From assembly GCA_002490995.1 (NCBI GenBank), contig DKVC01000295.1, positions 1-8,125 of the forward strand: a stretch of DNA of 8,125 bases, read 5' to 3'. The DNA comes from Lachnospiraceae bacterium UBA7188. GTDB taxonomy: Bacteria; Bacillota; Clostridia; Lachnospirales; Lachnospiraceae. Positions within the stretch are counted from its first letter, which is position 1; every line of letters begins with the position of its first letter. The notes beneath the pieces are model-generated. The model was given only the letters and a program-made list of their open reading frames with translations, was not told the origin of the DNA and did no database searches. Both the position numbers and the translations under genes were made by a program. Below, one piece after another: positions 1-5,236 of the stretch.

Positions 1-56
1 GGTAGAGCACTTGACTTTTAATCAAGTTGTCTGGGGTTCGAATCCCCAATGTCTCA
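1..56 (+). tRNA. tRNA-Lys (anticodon UUU), 5' end cut off by the window
   Basis: The window opens inside the D arm (ggtagagca). The anticodon stem cttga/tcaag encloses the loop cttttaa, so the anticodon is TTT, reading AAA/AAG lysine codons. The T stem tgggg/cccca (32-36, 44-48) encloses ttcgaat. The 3' acceptor strand is atgtctc (49-55) and the discriminator base is A56. No CCA is encoded, since gaaa follows, so the 3' end must be cut (RNase Z type) and CCA added. U36 followed by A37 makes this a predicted substrate for the t6A enzymes encoded further along. The 5' acceptor strand lies outside the window. Confidence 0.96.
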
Positions 57-69
57 GAAATTGAAAATG

Positions 70-102
70 CCCGGGAAACTGGATTTCAAGCGGTTTTCCG
101 GG
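70..102 (+). terminator. Hairpin after tRNA-Lys, possible weak terminator
   Basis: The arms cccgggaaac (70-79) and gttttccggg (93-102) pair over ten positions including one G-U, with a 13-base loop. The downstream tract is only tgtttcgt, so termination would be inefficient. It lies 13 bases after the mature tRNA-Lys end. It may be a terminator, or a processing or stabilising hairpin in a Lys-Leu tRNA precursor. Confidence 0.45.
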
Positions 103-151
103 TGTTTCGTATATCTGGCGGCAGATAACTGCATTCAGATGTTTATTTCAT

Positions 152-163
152 TGCGTATACGCA
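152..163. repeat. Perfect 12-base palindrome just upstream of tRNA-Leu
   Basis: The sequence tgcgtatacgca is its own reverse complement and ends 7 bases before the mature tRNA-Leu 5' end. A separate perfect hairpin, tatctg/cagata with the loop gcgg (112-127), lies upstream in the same spacer. No good promoter is visible between the two tRNA genes, so both structures are probably in a shared precursor. Their role is unknown. Confidence 0.4.
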
Positions 164-170
164 GCAGCAG

Positions 171-250
171 GCGGAATTGATGGAATTGGCAGACATGCAA
201 GATTTAGGTTCTTGTGGGCAACCGTGTGGGTTCGAGTCCCACATTCCGCA
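171..250 (+). tRNA. tRNA-Leu (anticodon UAG)
   Basis: The acceptor strands gcggaat (171-177) and attccgc (243-249) pair fully, and the discriminator is A250. The anticodon stem caaga/tcttg encloses tttaggt, giving anticodon TAG, which reads CUN leucine codons. The T stem gtggg/cccac encloses ttcgagt. The long variable arm (gggcaaccg region) is typical of class II leucine tRNA. No CCA is encoded (taaa follows), so 3' trimming and CCA addition are expected. Position 37 is G, so this tRNA is not a t6A substrate. It may be co-transcribed with the upstream tRNA-Lys, because I see no convincing promoter of its own. Confidence 0.97.
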
Positions 251-269
251 TAAATTTTTATGTTTTCTA

Positions 270-298
270 TTGCATTTCAAATAAAATCGTATTATAAT
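270..298 (+). promoter_or_regulatory. Sigma-A type promoter for the FMN riboswitch-ribU unit
   Basis: A consensus -10 box tataat (293-298) lies 17 bases after a partial -35 box ttgcat (270-275). The predicted start near 305 leaves about 16 bases before the P1 stem of the FMN aptamer, so the whole riboswitch would be transcribed. Confidence 0.75.
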
Positions 299-320
299 GT
301 CCTCTGTAAACAACAGAAAA

Positions 321-497
321 TTCTTCGGGGTCGGGTGACTCGCAGGAAACGCAAAGGTTTCATAAACGAGAATTCCCTACTGGCGGTACAGTCCGCGACC
401 CGTGACAGGAAATCGGCTGCATTGCGGCGTCGGATAACAGTCACGGCTGATTCGGTGAAAGTCCGGGACCAACAGTAAAGTCTGGATGAAAGAAGAA
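321..497 (+). promoter_or_regulatory. FMN riboswitch aptamer (RFN element)
   Basis: The closing P1 helix pairs ttcttc (321-326) with gaagaa (492-497). Between them are the conserved RFN blocks: cggggtcgggtg (326-337), gaattccctactggcggt (369-386), gtccgcgaccc (391-401) and agtctggatgaaaga near the 3' end (479-493). The 401-460 part forms the variable arm, followed by ggtgaaagtccgggacc (454-470). FMN binding to this RNA class represses riboflavin synthesis or uptake genes. The next gene is the riboflavin transporter ribU, and an intrinsic terminator lies between them, so control is probably by transcription termination when FMN is abundant. An apparent 72-codon reading frame over this region is not a gene. 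Confidence 0.96.
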
Positions 498-526
498 CGT
501 TTAACTGCAGATCAGAATAAAAAGAT

Positions 527-550
527 ATGCCGCATGGATTTTGCGGGCAT
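527..550 (+). promoter_or_regulatory. Hairpin in the riboswitch expression platform
   Basis: The arms atgccgca (527-534) and tgcgggcat (542-550) pair over eight positions with one bulged G and a 7-base loop. No T-run follows, so it is not a terminator. It sits between the aptamer and the terminator and could be a pause site, a spacer helix or part of an alternative fold. Confidence 0.4.
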
Positions 551-593
551 GCTGTTTATTGTCTTTGCAGGTGACAGGTATGCTGAAATTGTC

Positions 594-621
594 CCCGAGT
601 CTTTTGGATTCGGGTCTTTTT
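594..621 (+). terminator. Riboswitch-controlled intrinsic terminator before ribU
   Basis: The stem cccgagtc (594-601) / gattcggg (607-614) has eight pairs with one G-T position and the loop ttttg, followed by tcttttt (615-621). It lies about 97 bases after the aptamer and 73 bases before ribU, the expected layout of a transcription-terminating FMN riboswitch. The left arm with its flanking C (ccccga, 593-598) is complementary to tcgggg (325-330) at the 5' base of the aptamer, and cgagtc (596-601) is complementary to gactcg (337-342). Either could contribute to an antiterminator when FMN is absent; that pairing is inference. Confidence 0.85.
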
Positions 622-694
622 GTGTACAAAAATAATTCCTGAGAAGAATTTTCGCGCGGGGTATCTGCGGAACTAAATTTAGGAGGAAGAAAAA

Positions 695-1432
695 ATGAAT
701 GAACTGTTTCAGAATGTTGCGGAGAACGCAATGTATGTCCTGAGTTTCCTGGTGATTATTGTGGTAATCTTTTTGGCGGCAGTGCTGCTGGAAAAGGCGG
801 CGCGGAAAAAGAATGATGTCAGGGAACCTATTTTCAGCACCAGGAAGGTTGCCATGATCGGTATGTTTTCGGCAGTTGCCATGCTGTTGCATCTGTTTGA
901 TTTCTCCCTGCCCTTTGCGCCCCCGTTCTACAAGCTGGACTTCAGCGAGCTGCCGATACTGGTGGGAACCTTTGCATTCGGGCCTGCAGCAGGTGTAATG
1001 ATGGAATTTATCAAGATACTTCTGAAGCTTTGTGTCAAGGGAACCTCTACGGCTTTCGTGGGGGATCTGGCGAATTTTGTCATCGGCTGCAGCTTTATCC
1101 TGCCGGCATCGGCCCTCTACGCCTTCCGCAAGAATAAAAAGACAGCCATTATCGCCTGCATCACCGGTACCTTGATTATGACGGTGTTCGGTACCGCCTT
1201 CAATGCCGTCTATCTGCTTCCGGCGTTTTCCAGGCTCTATAGCCTGCCCCTGGACAGCCTGCTTGCAATGGGCAGCGAGGTGAATCCATGGGTTCAGGAG
1301 AGCAGCATTGTCAGCTTTGTGGCCGCCTGCGTGGCGCCGTTGAACCTGATCAAAGGCACCAGCGTATCTGTCGTTACCATGCTGATTTATAAGCCGCTGA
1401 GCCCTATTATCAAAACCGGCCACAGGATATAA
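695..1432 (+). CDS. ribU: RibU, riboflavin-binding S component of an ECF transporter
   Basis: This 245-residue membrane protein captures riboflavin and works with a shared energising module (EcfT and two ATPases), which is not in the window. After the start of the core (about residue 50) it has several hydrophobic helices and the RibU-type segment with LDFSELPILVGTFAFGP (81-97), followed by a GVMMEFIK-type helix start (100-107). The match to the family is supported by the FMN riboswitch directly upstream. The start has a strong site aggagg (681-686) eight bases before the ATG. The protein is longer than typical RibU of about 190-205 residues because of an N-terminal extension of about 45 residues with one extra hydrophobic helix (about 14-34) and a basic linker (KAARKK). 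Such extensions may be common in clostridial relatives; this is not verified here. It is probably transcribed alone, since a new promoter follows. Confidence 0.93.
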   Translation: MNELFQNVAENAMYVLSFLVIIVVIFLAAVLLEKAARKKNDVREPIFSTRKVAMIGMFSAVAMLLHLFDFSLPFAPPFYKLDFSELPILVGTFAFGPAAGVMMEFIKILLKLCVKGTSTAFVGDLANFVIGCSFILPASALYAFRKNKKTAIIACITGTLIMTVFGTAFNAVYLLPAFSRLYSLPLDSLLAMGSEVNPWVQESSIVSFVAACVAPLNLIKGTSVSVVTMLIYKPLSPIIKTGHRI

Positions 1433-1456
1433 GCGGATATAAGCCGGATATAAGCC
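1425..1456 (+). repeat. Three tandem copies of an 11-base unit across the ribU stop
   Basis: The unit ggatataagcc occurs at 1435-1445 and 1446-1456, preceded by a copy lacking the last C (1425-1434). The first copy contains the ribU stop TAA (1430-1432). T-rich tracts follow (1463-1468 and 1475-1481), with only a 4-base aagc/gctt pairing before the first, so at best this is a poor terminator. It is probably a slippage-derived microrepeat. Confidence 0.8.
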
Positions 1457-1470
1457 ATTTGCTTTTTTAC

Positions 1471-1499
1471 TTGCTTTTTTTATATTTTTAAGGTAGAAT
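1471..1499 (+). promoter_or_regulatory. Promoter for the YcxB-like gene and probably tsaE-tsaB-rimI
   Basis: A -35 box ttgctt (1471-1476) and a -10 box tagaat (1494-1499) are separated by 17 bases. Transcription would start near 1506, about 34 bases before the next start codon. The following four genes have gaps of at most 66 bases and no clear internal terminator, so this promoter may drive them all. Confidence 0.65.
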
Positions 1500-1539
1500 G
1501 GCACATAGAACCTATATATCATACAGCAGGTGAAATGCG

Positions 1540-2016
1540 ATGCTTGAATTGACGATAAAGATTGAAGCCGGCGATTTATATGACTATATGCTGATGCACT
1601 CCTACAACAGCCCGGCAGGGCTGGTCGGAAGCGCTTTCGGTGCATTGTTGATTGTGTTTGCCTTTGCCACAGGGCAGTGGATTTTTATAGTGCTGGGCCT
1701 GGTGATGCTGCTGTATCTGCCATGGACGCTGTTCATTAAGAGCAGAAGTCAGATTTTAAGCAATCCCTCCTTTCAGGAACCGCTCAAATATATTCTTGAC
1801 GAGGAAGGGCTGACTGTGTCCCAGGGAGAGGCTTCGGAGAAGATGGCATGGGAAGATATGCACAAGGCGGCTTCCACCGGAAGGAGTATTATACTCTATA
1901 CGTCCAGGGTGAATGCGACACTGTTCCCCAAACGGCAGCTTGGCGACAAGAAGGCAGCTGTAATCGAGATGATTTCTACCCATATGCCGCCGGCGAAGGT
2001 GAAGATACGTTCCTGA
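1540..2016 (+). CDS. YcxB-like two-helix membrane protein of unknown function
   Basis: The 158-residue protein begins with a short polar segment (1-24), has two adjacent hydrophobic helices (about 25-43 and 46-66), and ends in a soluble domain (67-158). The domain pattern resembles the YcxB-like family: a post-helix stretch, then a beta-rich region with ILDEEGL (85-91), a tryptophan after the turn (W104), and LFPKRQL (128-134). That last motif is typical of the YcxB C-terminal domain, which is distantly related to bacterial PH-like folds. The biochemical function is unknown. The start is supported by aggtga (1528-1533), six bases upstream of the ATG. It ends 37 bases before tsaE and probably shares its transcript; nothing here ties it functionally to tRNA modification. 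Confidence 0.82.
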   Translation: MLELTIKIEAGDLYDYMLMHSYNSPAGLVGSAFGALLIVFAFATGQWIFIVLGLVMLLYLPWTLFIKSRSQILSNPSFQEPLKYILDEEGLTVSQGEASEKMAWEDMHKAASTGRSIILYTSRVNATLFPKRQLGDKKAAVIEMISTHMPPAKVKIRS

Positions 2017-2053
2017 CTGAGGGATGCAATACGGACGGGAGAGAGGACCGGAT

Positions 2054-2527
2054 ATGAACATGGAAGAGATTCTGTCAGAACTGAAGATGGAAGGGAGCGT
2101 CACCGTGGAGTCAGACTCACCGGAGGATACCTTTGCCTTGGGGAAAGGACTGGGCGGGCAGAGCAGGCCGGGAACGGTCTATACCCTTACCGGGGACCTG
2201 GGAGTGGGCAAGACTGTATTTACACAGGGGTTTGCGGCGGGGCTGGGCATCGGGGAACCGGTGAACAGCCCCACCTTTACGATTCTTCAGGTTTATGAGG
2301 AAGGCCGGCTTCCGCTCTACCATTTTGACGTATACCGTATTACCGACGTGGAGGAAATGGATGAGATTGGCTATGAGGACTGTTTTTACGGAGAAGGGGT
2401 CTGCCTGATTGAATGGGCGGATTTAATCGAAGAAATTCTACCGGAATCCCGTATACAGATAACGATAGAGAAAGAACCGGAAAGAGGGTTCGATTATCGG
2501 AAAATCAATGTGAAGTGTGTAAAATAA
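2054..2527 (+). CDS. tsaE: TsaE, ATPase of the t6A tRNA modification complex
   Basis: TsaE is the small cytoplasmic ATPase that binds TsaB-TsaD and is needed for multiple rounds of t6A synthesis in bacteria. The 157-residue protein has the Walker A loop GDLGVGKT (47-54), the family signature SPTF (72-75), HFDVYR (90-95) and EW (120-121), all in the usual order and spacing. Length fits the family (about 150-160). I prefer the ATG at 2054, which has gagagg (2041-2046) seven bases upstream. An in-frame ATG at 2024 would add ten residues, but its purine-rich gaggg directly abuts the codon. It is followed 27 bases later by tsaB, the usual order in Firmicutes. Confidence 0.96.
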   Translation: MNMEEILSELKMEGSVTVESDSPEDTFALGKGLGGQSRPGTVYTLTGDLGVGKTVFTQGFAAGLGIGEPVNSPTFTILQVYEEGRLPLYHFDVYRITDVEEMDEIGYEDCFYGEGVCLIEWADLIEEILPESRIQITIEKEPERGFDYRKINVKCVK

Positions 2528-2554
2528 GCGGCATATCCGAAAAGGAGTAGCAGG

Positions 2555-3262
2555 ATGAAGATATTGGGGCTTGACAGCTCAGGCCTTGTTGCAAGTGTTG
2601 CGCTGGTGGAAGACGGCGAGCTGGTGGCAGAATATACGACGAATTATAAAAAAACACATTCCCAGACGCTCCTTCCCATGCTGGACGAGCTGCGGAATAT
2701 GATTGAACTGGACATGCAGACAGTAGATGCCATAGCCATTGCCTCCGGACCGGGTTCCTTTACGGGATTGCGGATCGGTTCGGCTACGGCGAAAGGTCTG
2801 GGGCTGGCGTTGGAGAAACCCCTGGTGGAAGTTCCGACGCTGGAAGGCTTGGCGTGGAATCTGTACGGTACAGAAAAGATGGTGTGTCCGGTCATGGATG
2901 CCAGAAGAAACCAGGTATATACGGCTGCTTATGAATTCCTGCCCCGGGAGGAGGACTTCCGGCTTCATGCAGTGATACCGCAGAGCCCCATGGATATCCA
3001 TGAACTGCTGGAACGACTGGTTTGCCTGGAACGGCCGGTTATTTTTCTCGGTGACGGTGTCCCGGTATATCACGATGAGATCCGTGGATGTGGCGGGCTG
3101 TCGTTTTTCGTTGCCCCGCCGGGGAATAACCGTCAGCGGGCAGCCAGTGTGGCAGCGCTGGGGGCTGTATACTTCGCGGAGGGACGGACTGTCACCGCTG
3201 CGGAACATCGCCCGGAATATTTGCGCAAGAGCCAGGCGGAGCGGGAATCAGAAAAAGGATAA
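2555..3262 (+). CDS. tsaB: TsaB, t6A complex subunit (TsaD paralogue)
   Basis: TsaB dimerises with TsaD and holds TsaE during N6-threonylcarbamoylation of A37 in tRNAs reading ANN codons. The protein has the ASKHA-type N-terminus MKILGLDSSG (1-10) and the hallmark GPGSFTGLR (65-73). The segment MDARRNQVY (114-122) and the C-terminal PEYLRKSQAE (220-229) are also typical. It lacks the metal-binding HxxxH motif of TsaD, as expected for this non-catalytic paralogue. Length (235 residues) is normal. The ribosome site aaaggag (2541-2547) is seven bases before the ATG. Residues 165-200 look family-variable, but no disruption is seen. It precedes rimI, a common arrangement. Confidence 0.96.
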   Translation: MKILGLDSSGLVASVALVEDGELVAEYTTNYKKTHSQTLLPMLDELRNMIELDMQTVDAIAIASGPGSFTGLRIGSATAKGLGLALEKPLVEVPTLEGLAWNLYGTEKMVCPVMDARRNQVYTAAYEFLPREEDFRLHAVIPQSPMDIHELLERLVCLERPVIFLGDGVPVYHDEIRGCGGLSFFVAPPGNNRQRAASVAALGAVYFAEGRTVTAAEHRPEYLRKSQAERESEKG

Positions 3263-3269
3263 CCGGAGT

Positions 3270-3298
3270 TATATTTTCGGAGATTCTGCCGAAATATA
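3270..3298 (+). repeat. Hairpin between tsaB and rimI
   Basis: tatattttcgg (3270-3280) pairs with ccgaaatata (3289-3298) over ten positions with one bulged T and an 8-base loop. No T-run follows, so it does not look like a terminator. It may be an mRNA processing or stability element separating tsaB from rimI. The upstream GTG candidate start of rimI (3302) is only three bases after it. Confidence 0.55.
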
Positions 3299-3328
3299 CT
3301 CGTGAAAGTATTCATTCATGGAGTATTT

Positions 3329-3769
3329 ATGCGGATTGAAATCAGGGAACTGCAGGAAGAGGATATAGAGGCCCTGGCGGAGGTGGAAGCGGAAGCTTTC
3401 TCCATGCCATGGACGAAGAGGGATTTTCAGGGGCTGTTGGAACGTTCTTATTGCTTTTATCTTGTTGCGCTTGCGGACGGTCATCCTGTGGGCTGCTGCG
3501 GTTATACCAACAGCTGCGGCGAGGCCGATATCGACAATGTAGTAGTAGCCAGGCGCTACAGAGGATGTGGGATAGGACAGGCCATGCTGCGGGAGCTGAT
3601 TGCCAGGGGGGAGGCGGTTGGTGTGGAAGCATTTACCCTGGAAGTCCGTGTCAGCAATGCGGTGGCTATCCATATTTATGAAAAAGAAGGGTTTCGCTCT
3701 GAGGGAATTCGTCCGGGTTTTTATGAAAAACCAAGGGAAGACGCCATGATCATGTGGCGAAGAAAATAG
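3329..3769 (+). CDS. rimI: RimI, N-alpha-acetyltransferase of ribosomal protein S18
   Basis: A GNAT-fold enzyme that transfers acetyl from acetyl-CoA to the N-terminal amine of ribosomal protein S18. The acetyl-CoA loop is RRYRGCGIG (75-83), matching the Q/RxxGxG/A rule. LEVR (104-107) with SN (109-110), the IYEKEGF stretch (116-122) and GFYE (130-133) follow the RimI pattern; E105 and Y117 match the residues assigned as catalytic in enterobacterial RimI. Length is 146 residues, normal. I chose the ATG at 3329 with ggag (3320-3323) five bases upstream. A GTG at 3302 would add nine residues but has no ribosome site and lies against a hairpin. RimI genes are often beside tsaB and tsaD, as here. 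Confidence 0.93.
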   Translation: MRIEIRELQEEDIEALAEVEAEAFSMPWTKRDFQGLLERSYCFYLVALADGHPVGCCGYTNSCGEADIDNVVVARRYRGCGIGQAMLRELIARGEAVGVEAFTLEVRVSNAVAIHIYEKEGFRSEGIRPGFYEKPREDAMIMWRRK

Positions 3770-3777
3770 GATTCCAA

Positions 3778-3796
3778 CAAATACCAGATGTATTTG
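3778..3796. repeat. Inverted repeat overlapping a candidate promoter
   Basis: caaatac (3778-3784) and gtatttg (3790-3796) are perfect inverted arms with the 5-base spacer cagat. The stem is AT-rich and the downstream tract (cgtatattttt) contains a T-run, so it could be a weak rimI terminator. It also covers the expected -35 position of the tataat box at 3810-3815, so it could be an operator. Confidence 0.4.
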
Positions 3797-3815
3797 CGTA
3801 TATTTTTAGTATAAT
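3787..3815 (+). promoter_or_regulatory. Candidate promoter for the CxxC protein gene
   Basis: A consensus -10 box tataat (3810-3815) is present, but the hexamer 17 bases upstream (gatgta, 3787-3792) matches the -35 poorly and there is no extended -10 TG. If active, it would start near 3822 and give an untranslated leader of about 125 bases. In that leader I see only a short ggata/tatcc hairpin within 3854-3868 and no recognised riboswitch. Confidence 0.4.
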
Positions 3816-3947
3816 GGTTACGGATCGGATGTGCGGCAGCAATGGCTGTGGCCGGATACGCCATATCCCCGTCAGGGAGCAGGATTAGCTGTCGGGAGCG
3901 CAGTGGGATTGTGATCATGGTCAGTATATGCATGGAGGGAGAAAAGT

Positions 3948-4196
3948 ATGCGTAAATACGGAGAGGGACAGGAGAAAAAACTGATTCAGGTAGTCTGCAA
4001 TAAGTGTGGCAGGAGTTTAAGAGTGGAAAACGGACATCTGAAGGAATATTGCTTCAGTGCTGACCCCGTTTTCGGATATTTCAGCCGCAAGGATGGCACC
4101 AGGCACCATTTTGATTTATGTGAGGACTGTTATGACGAGCTGACGGGGGGATTTGCTGTGGCAGCAGACGAGCTGGAAGAGACGGAATTTCTGTAA
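3948..4196 (+). CDS. Small CxxC/CxxC zinc-ribbon-like protein, function unknown
   Basis: An 82-residue protein with two cysteine pairs, C17-x2-C20 and C58-x2-C61, spaced 37 residues apart, which suggests one structural zinc site of the ribbon or rubredoxin-knuckle type. The middle contains aromatic residues (YCFSADPVFGYFSRKDG, 34-50), then HHFDLCEDCYDEL (53-65). The C-terminal end is acidic (DELEETEF). Start: ggaggga (3934-3940), seven bases before the ATG. It is soluble, with no signal peptide. I recognise the pattern as a conserved hypothetical of Lachnospiraceae-type genomes but know no function. It sits between rimI and rnz, with gaps of 178 and 114 bases, so it may be a separate transcript. 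A DNA-, RNA- or protein-binding role is possible; none is shown. Confidence 0.85.
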   Translation: MRKYGEGQEKKLIQVVCNKCGRSLRVENGHLKEYCFSADPVFGYFSRKDGTRHHFDLCEDCYDELTGGFAVAADELEETEFL

Positions 4197-4245
4197 GACC
4201 GGATAGAAATCAGGCATTTTCGAATTGTAAAAACGGATCGATGAA

Positions 4246-4285
4246 CATACTGTAATACAGTATGGGGGCATGGCGGTATAACCGC
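4246..4285. promoter_or_regulatory. Two adjacent palindromes with 3-base spacers before rnz
   Basis: catactgt-aat-acagtatg (4246-4264) has perfect 8-base arms. Nine bases on, gcggt-ata-accgc (4273-4285) has perfect 5-base arms. They fill the gap before rnz, ending 25 bases from its start codon. A poor promoter candidate, ttgtaa (4225-4230) with tactgt (4248-4253) at 17 bases, would put its -10 box inside the first palindrome, which would suit a repressor operator. Alternatively they are RNA hairpins in the rnz leader. No regulator is identified. Confidence 0.5.
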
Positions 4286-4310
4286 TCACAAGGATGGAAA
4301 GAAGGAAAAC

Positions 4311-5222
4311 ATGCTGGATGTAAGTCTGCTGGGAACAGGAGGCATGATGCCGCTGCCATATCGGTGGCTCACGTCCCTGATGCTGCGCTATAATGGAAAG
4401 AGCATACTGATTGACTGCGGGGAGGGTACCCAGATTGCCATGCGGGAGAAGGGCTGGAGTCCCAATCCGATAGACATTATCTGTTTTACCCACTACCATG
4501 CCGATCATATCAGCGGACTGCCCGGTATGCTTCTCACCATGGGCAATGCCGAGAGGAGGGAACCGCTTCTGCTGATAGGACCCAGGGGATTGATCAAAGT
4601 AGTGAGCGCTCTGAGGAGTATTGCGCCGGAGCTGCCCTTTGAGGTGCAATACAGGGAGATAACGGAGGAAGAACAGGTTTTCTCCTTTGAGGGTTTTCAG
4701 CTTAAGGCATTCAGGGTATGCCACAGTGTGGTGTGTTACGGATATTCCATGACAGTGGAGAGGGCGGGGCGTTTTGACAGGGAACGCGCGCTGGCAAGGG
4801 AAATTCCCATGAAAATGTGGAGCCGGCTGCAGAAGGGGGAGGTCTGTTCCCAGGATGATATTGTATACACGCCGGAGATGGTGCTGGGGCCGCCCCGGAA
4901 GGGACTGAAAGTGACTTATTGTACGGACAGCAGGCCGGTAGATGCTATCACGGCGAATGCAGAAGGCTCCGATCTGCTGATTCTGGAAGGGATGTACGGA
5001 GAGCCGGATAAGCTTGTGAAAGCCAGGGAAAACAGGCATATGACCATGTATGAAGCTGCCAGGATTGCCAAAGCTTCCGGTGTGCCCGAACTCTGGCTGA
5101 CACATTACAGTCCTTCCCTGACGCGGCCGGAGGAGTATCTGGGGGAGGTGAAGAAGATTTTTCCAAATACGGTTGCCGCCAGAGACGGCAGAACCATTGA
5201 ACTGAATTTTAAAGAGGAATAG
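4311..5222 (+). CDS. rnz: Ribonuclease Z, tRNA 3'-end processing
   Basis: A zinc-dependent metallo-beta-lactamase-fold endonuclease that cuts tRNA precursors just after the discriminator base, leaving the end ready for CCA addition. The zinc ligands are all in place: H61, H63, D65 and H66 in the HYHADH motif, H138, D206, and H265 in the HYSPS motif (265-269). Other family features are LGTGG (7-11), LIDCGEGTQ (33-41) and ICFTHYHADHISGLPG (57-72). Length (303 residues) fits the short bacterial form of about 305-310. The start has gaagga (4301-4306) four bases before the ATG. Its presence fits the CCA-less tRNA genes in this window. It lies 14 bases before the next gene, suggesting co-transcription. 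Confidence 0.96.
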   Translation: MLDVSLLGTGGMMPLPYRWLTSLMLRYNGKSILIDCGEGTQIAMREKGWSPNPIDIICFTHYHADHISGLPGMLLTMGNAERREPLLLIGPRGLIKVVSALRSIAPELPFEVQYREITEEEQVFSFEGFQLKAFRVCHSVVCYGYSMTVERAGRFDRERALAREIPMKMWSRLQKGEVCSQDDIVYTPEMVLGPPRKGLKVTYCTDSRPVDAITANAEGSDLLILEGMYGEPDKLVKARENRHMTMYEAARIAKASGVPELWLTHYSPSLTRPEEYLGEVKKIFPNTVAARDGRTIELNFKEE

Positions 5223-5236
5223 CGGGGGCAGGCCAT

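Noticed and set aside
260..478. 72-codon open frame after tRNA-Leu
   Set aside because: It lies over the promoter and the FMN riboswitch aptamer, whose conserved blocks explain the sequence; it has no ribosome site and its translation is arginine-rich with no family resemblance.
512..1645. 377-codon reverse-strand open frame
   Set aside because: It runs antisense to the riboswitch expression platform, ribU and the YcxB-like gene. Its translation is rich in His, Gln and Arg, as expected of an antisense shadow.
2024..2053. Earlier ATG start for tsaE
   Set aside because: Its only purine-rich stretch abuts the ATG with no spacing, whereas the ATG at 2054 has gagagg at seven bases and gives the usual length.
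3270..3298. Intrinsic terminator between tsaB and rimI
   Set aside because: The hairpin is real, but ctcgtgaaag follows rather than a T-run.
3302..3328. GTG start for rimI
   Set aside because: It has no ribosome site and sits against a hairpin; the ATG at 3329 has ggag at five bases and begins the conserved GNAT strand.
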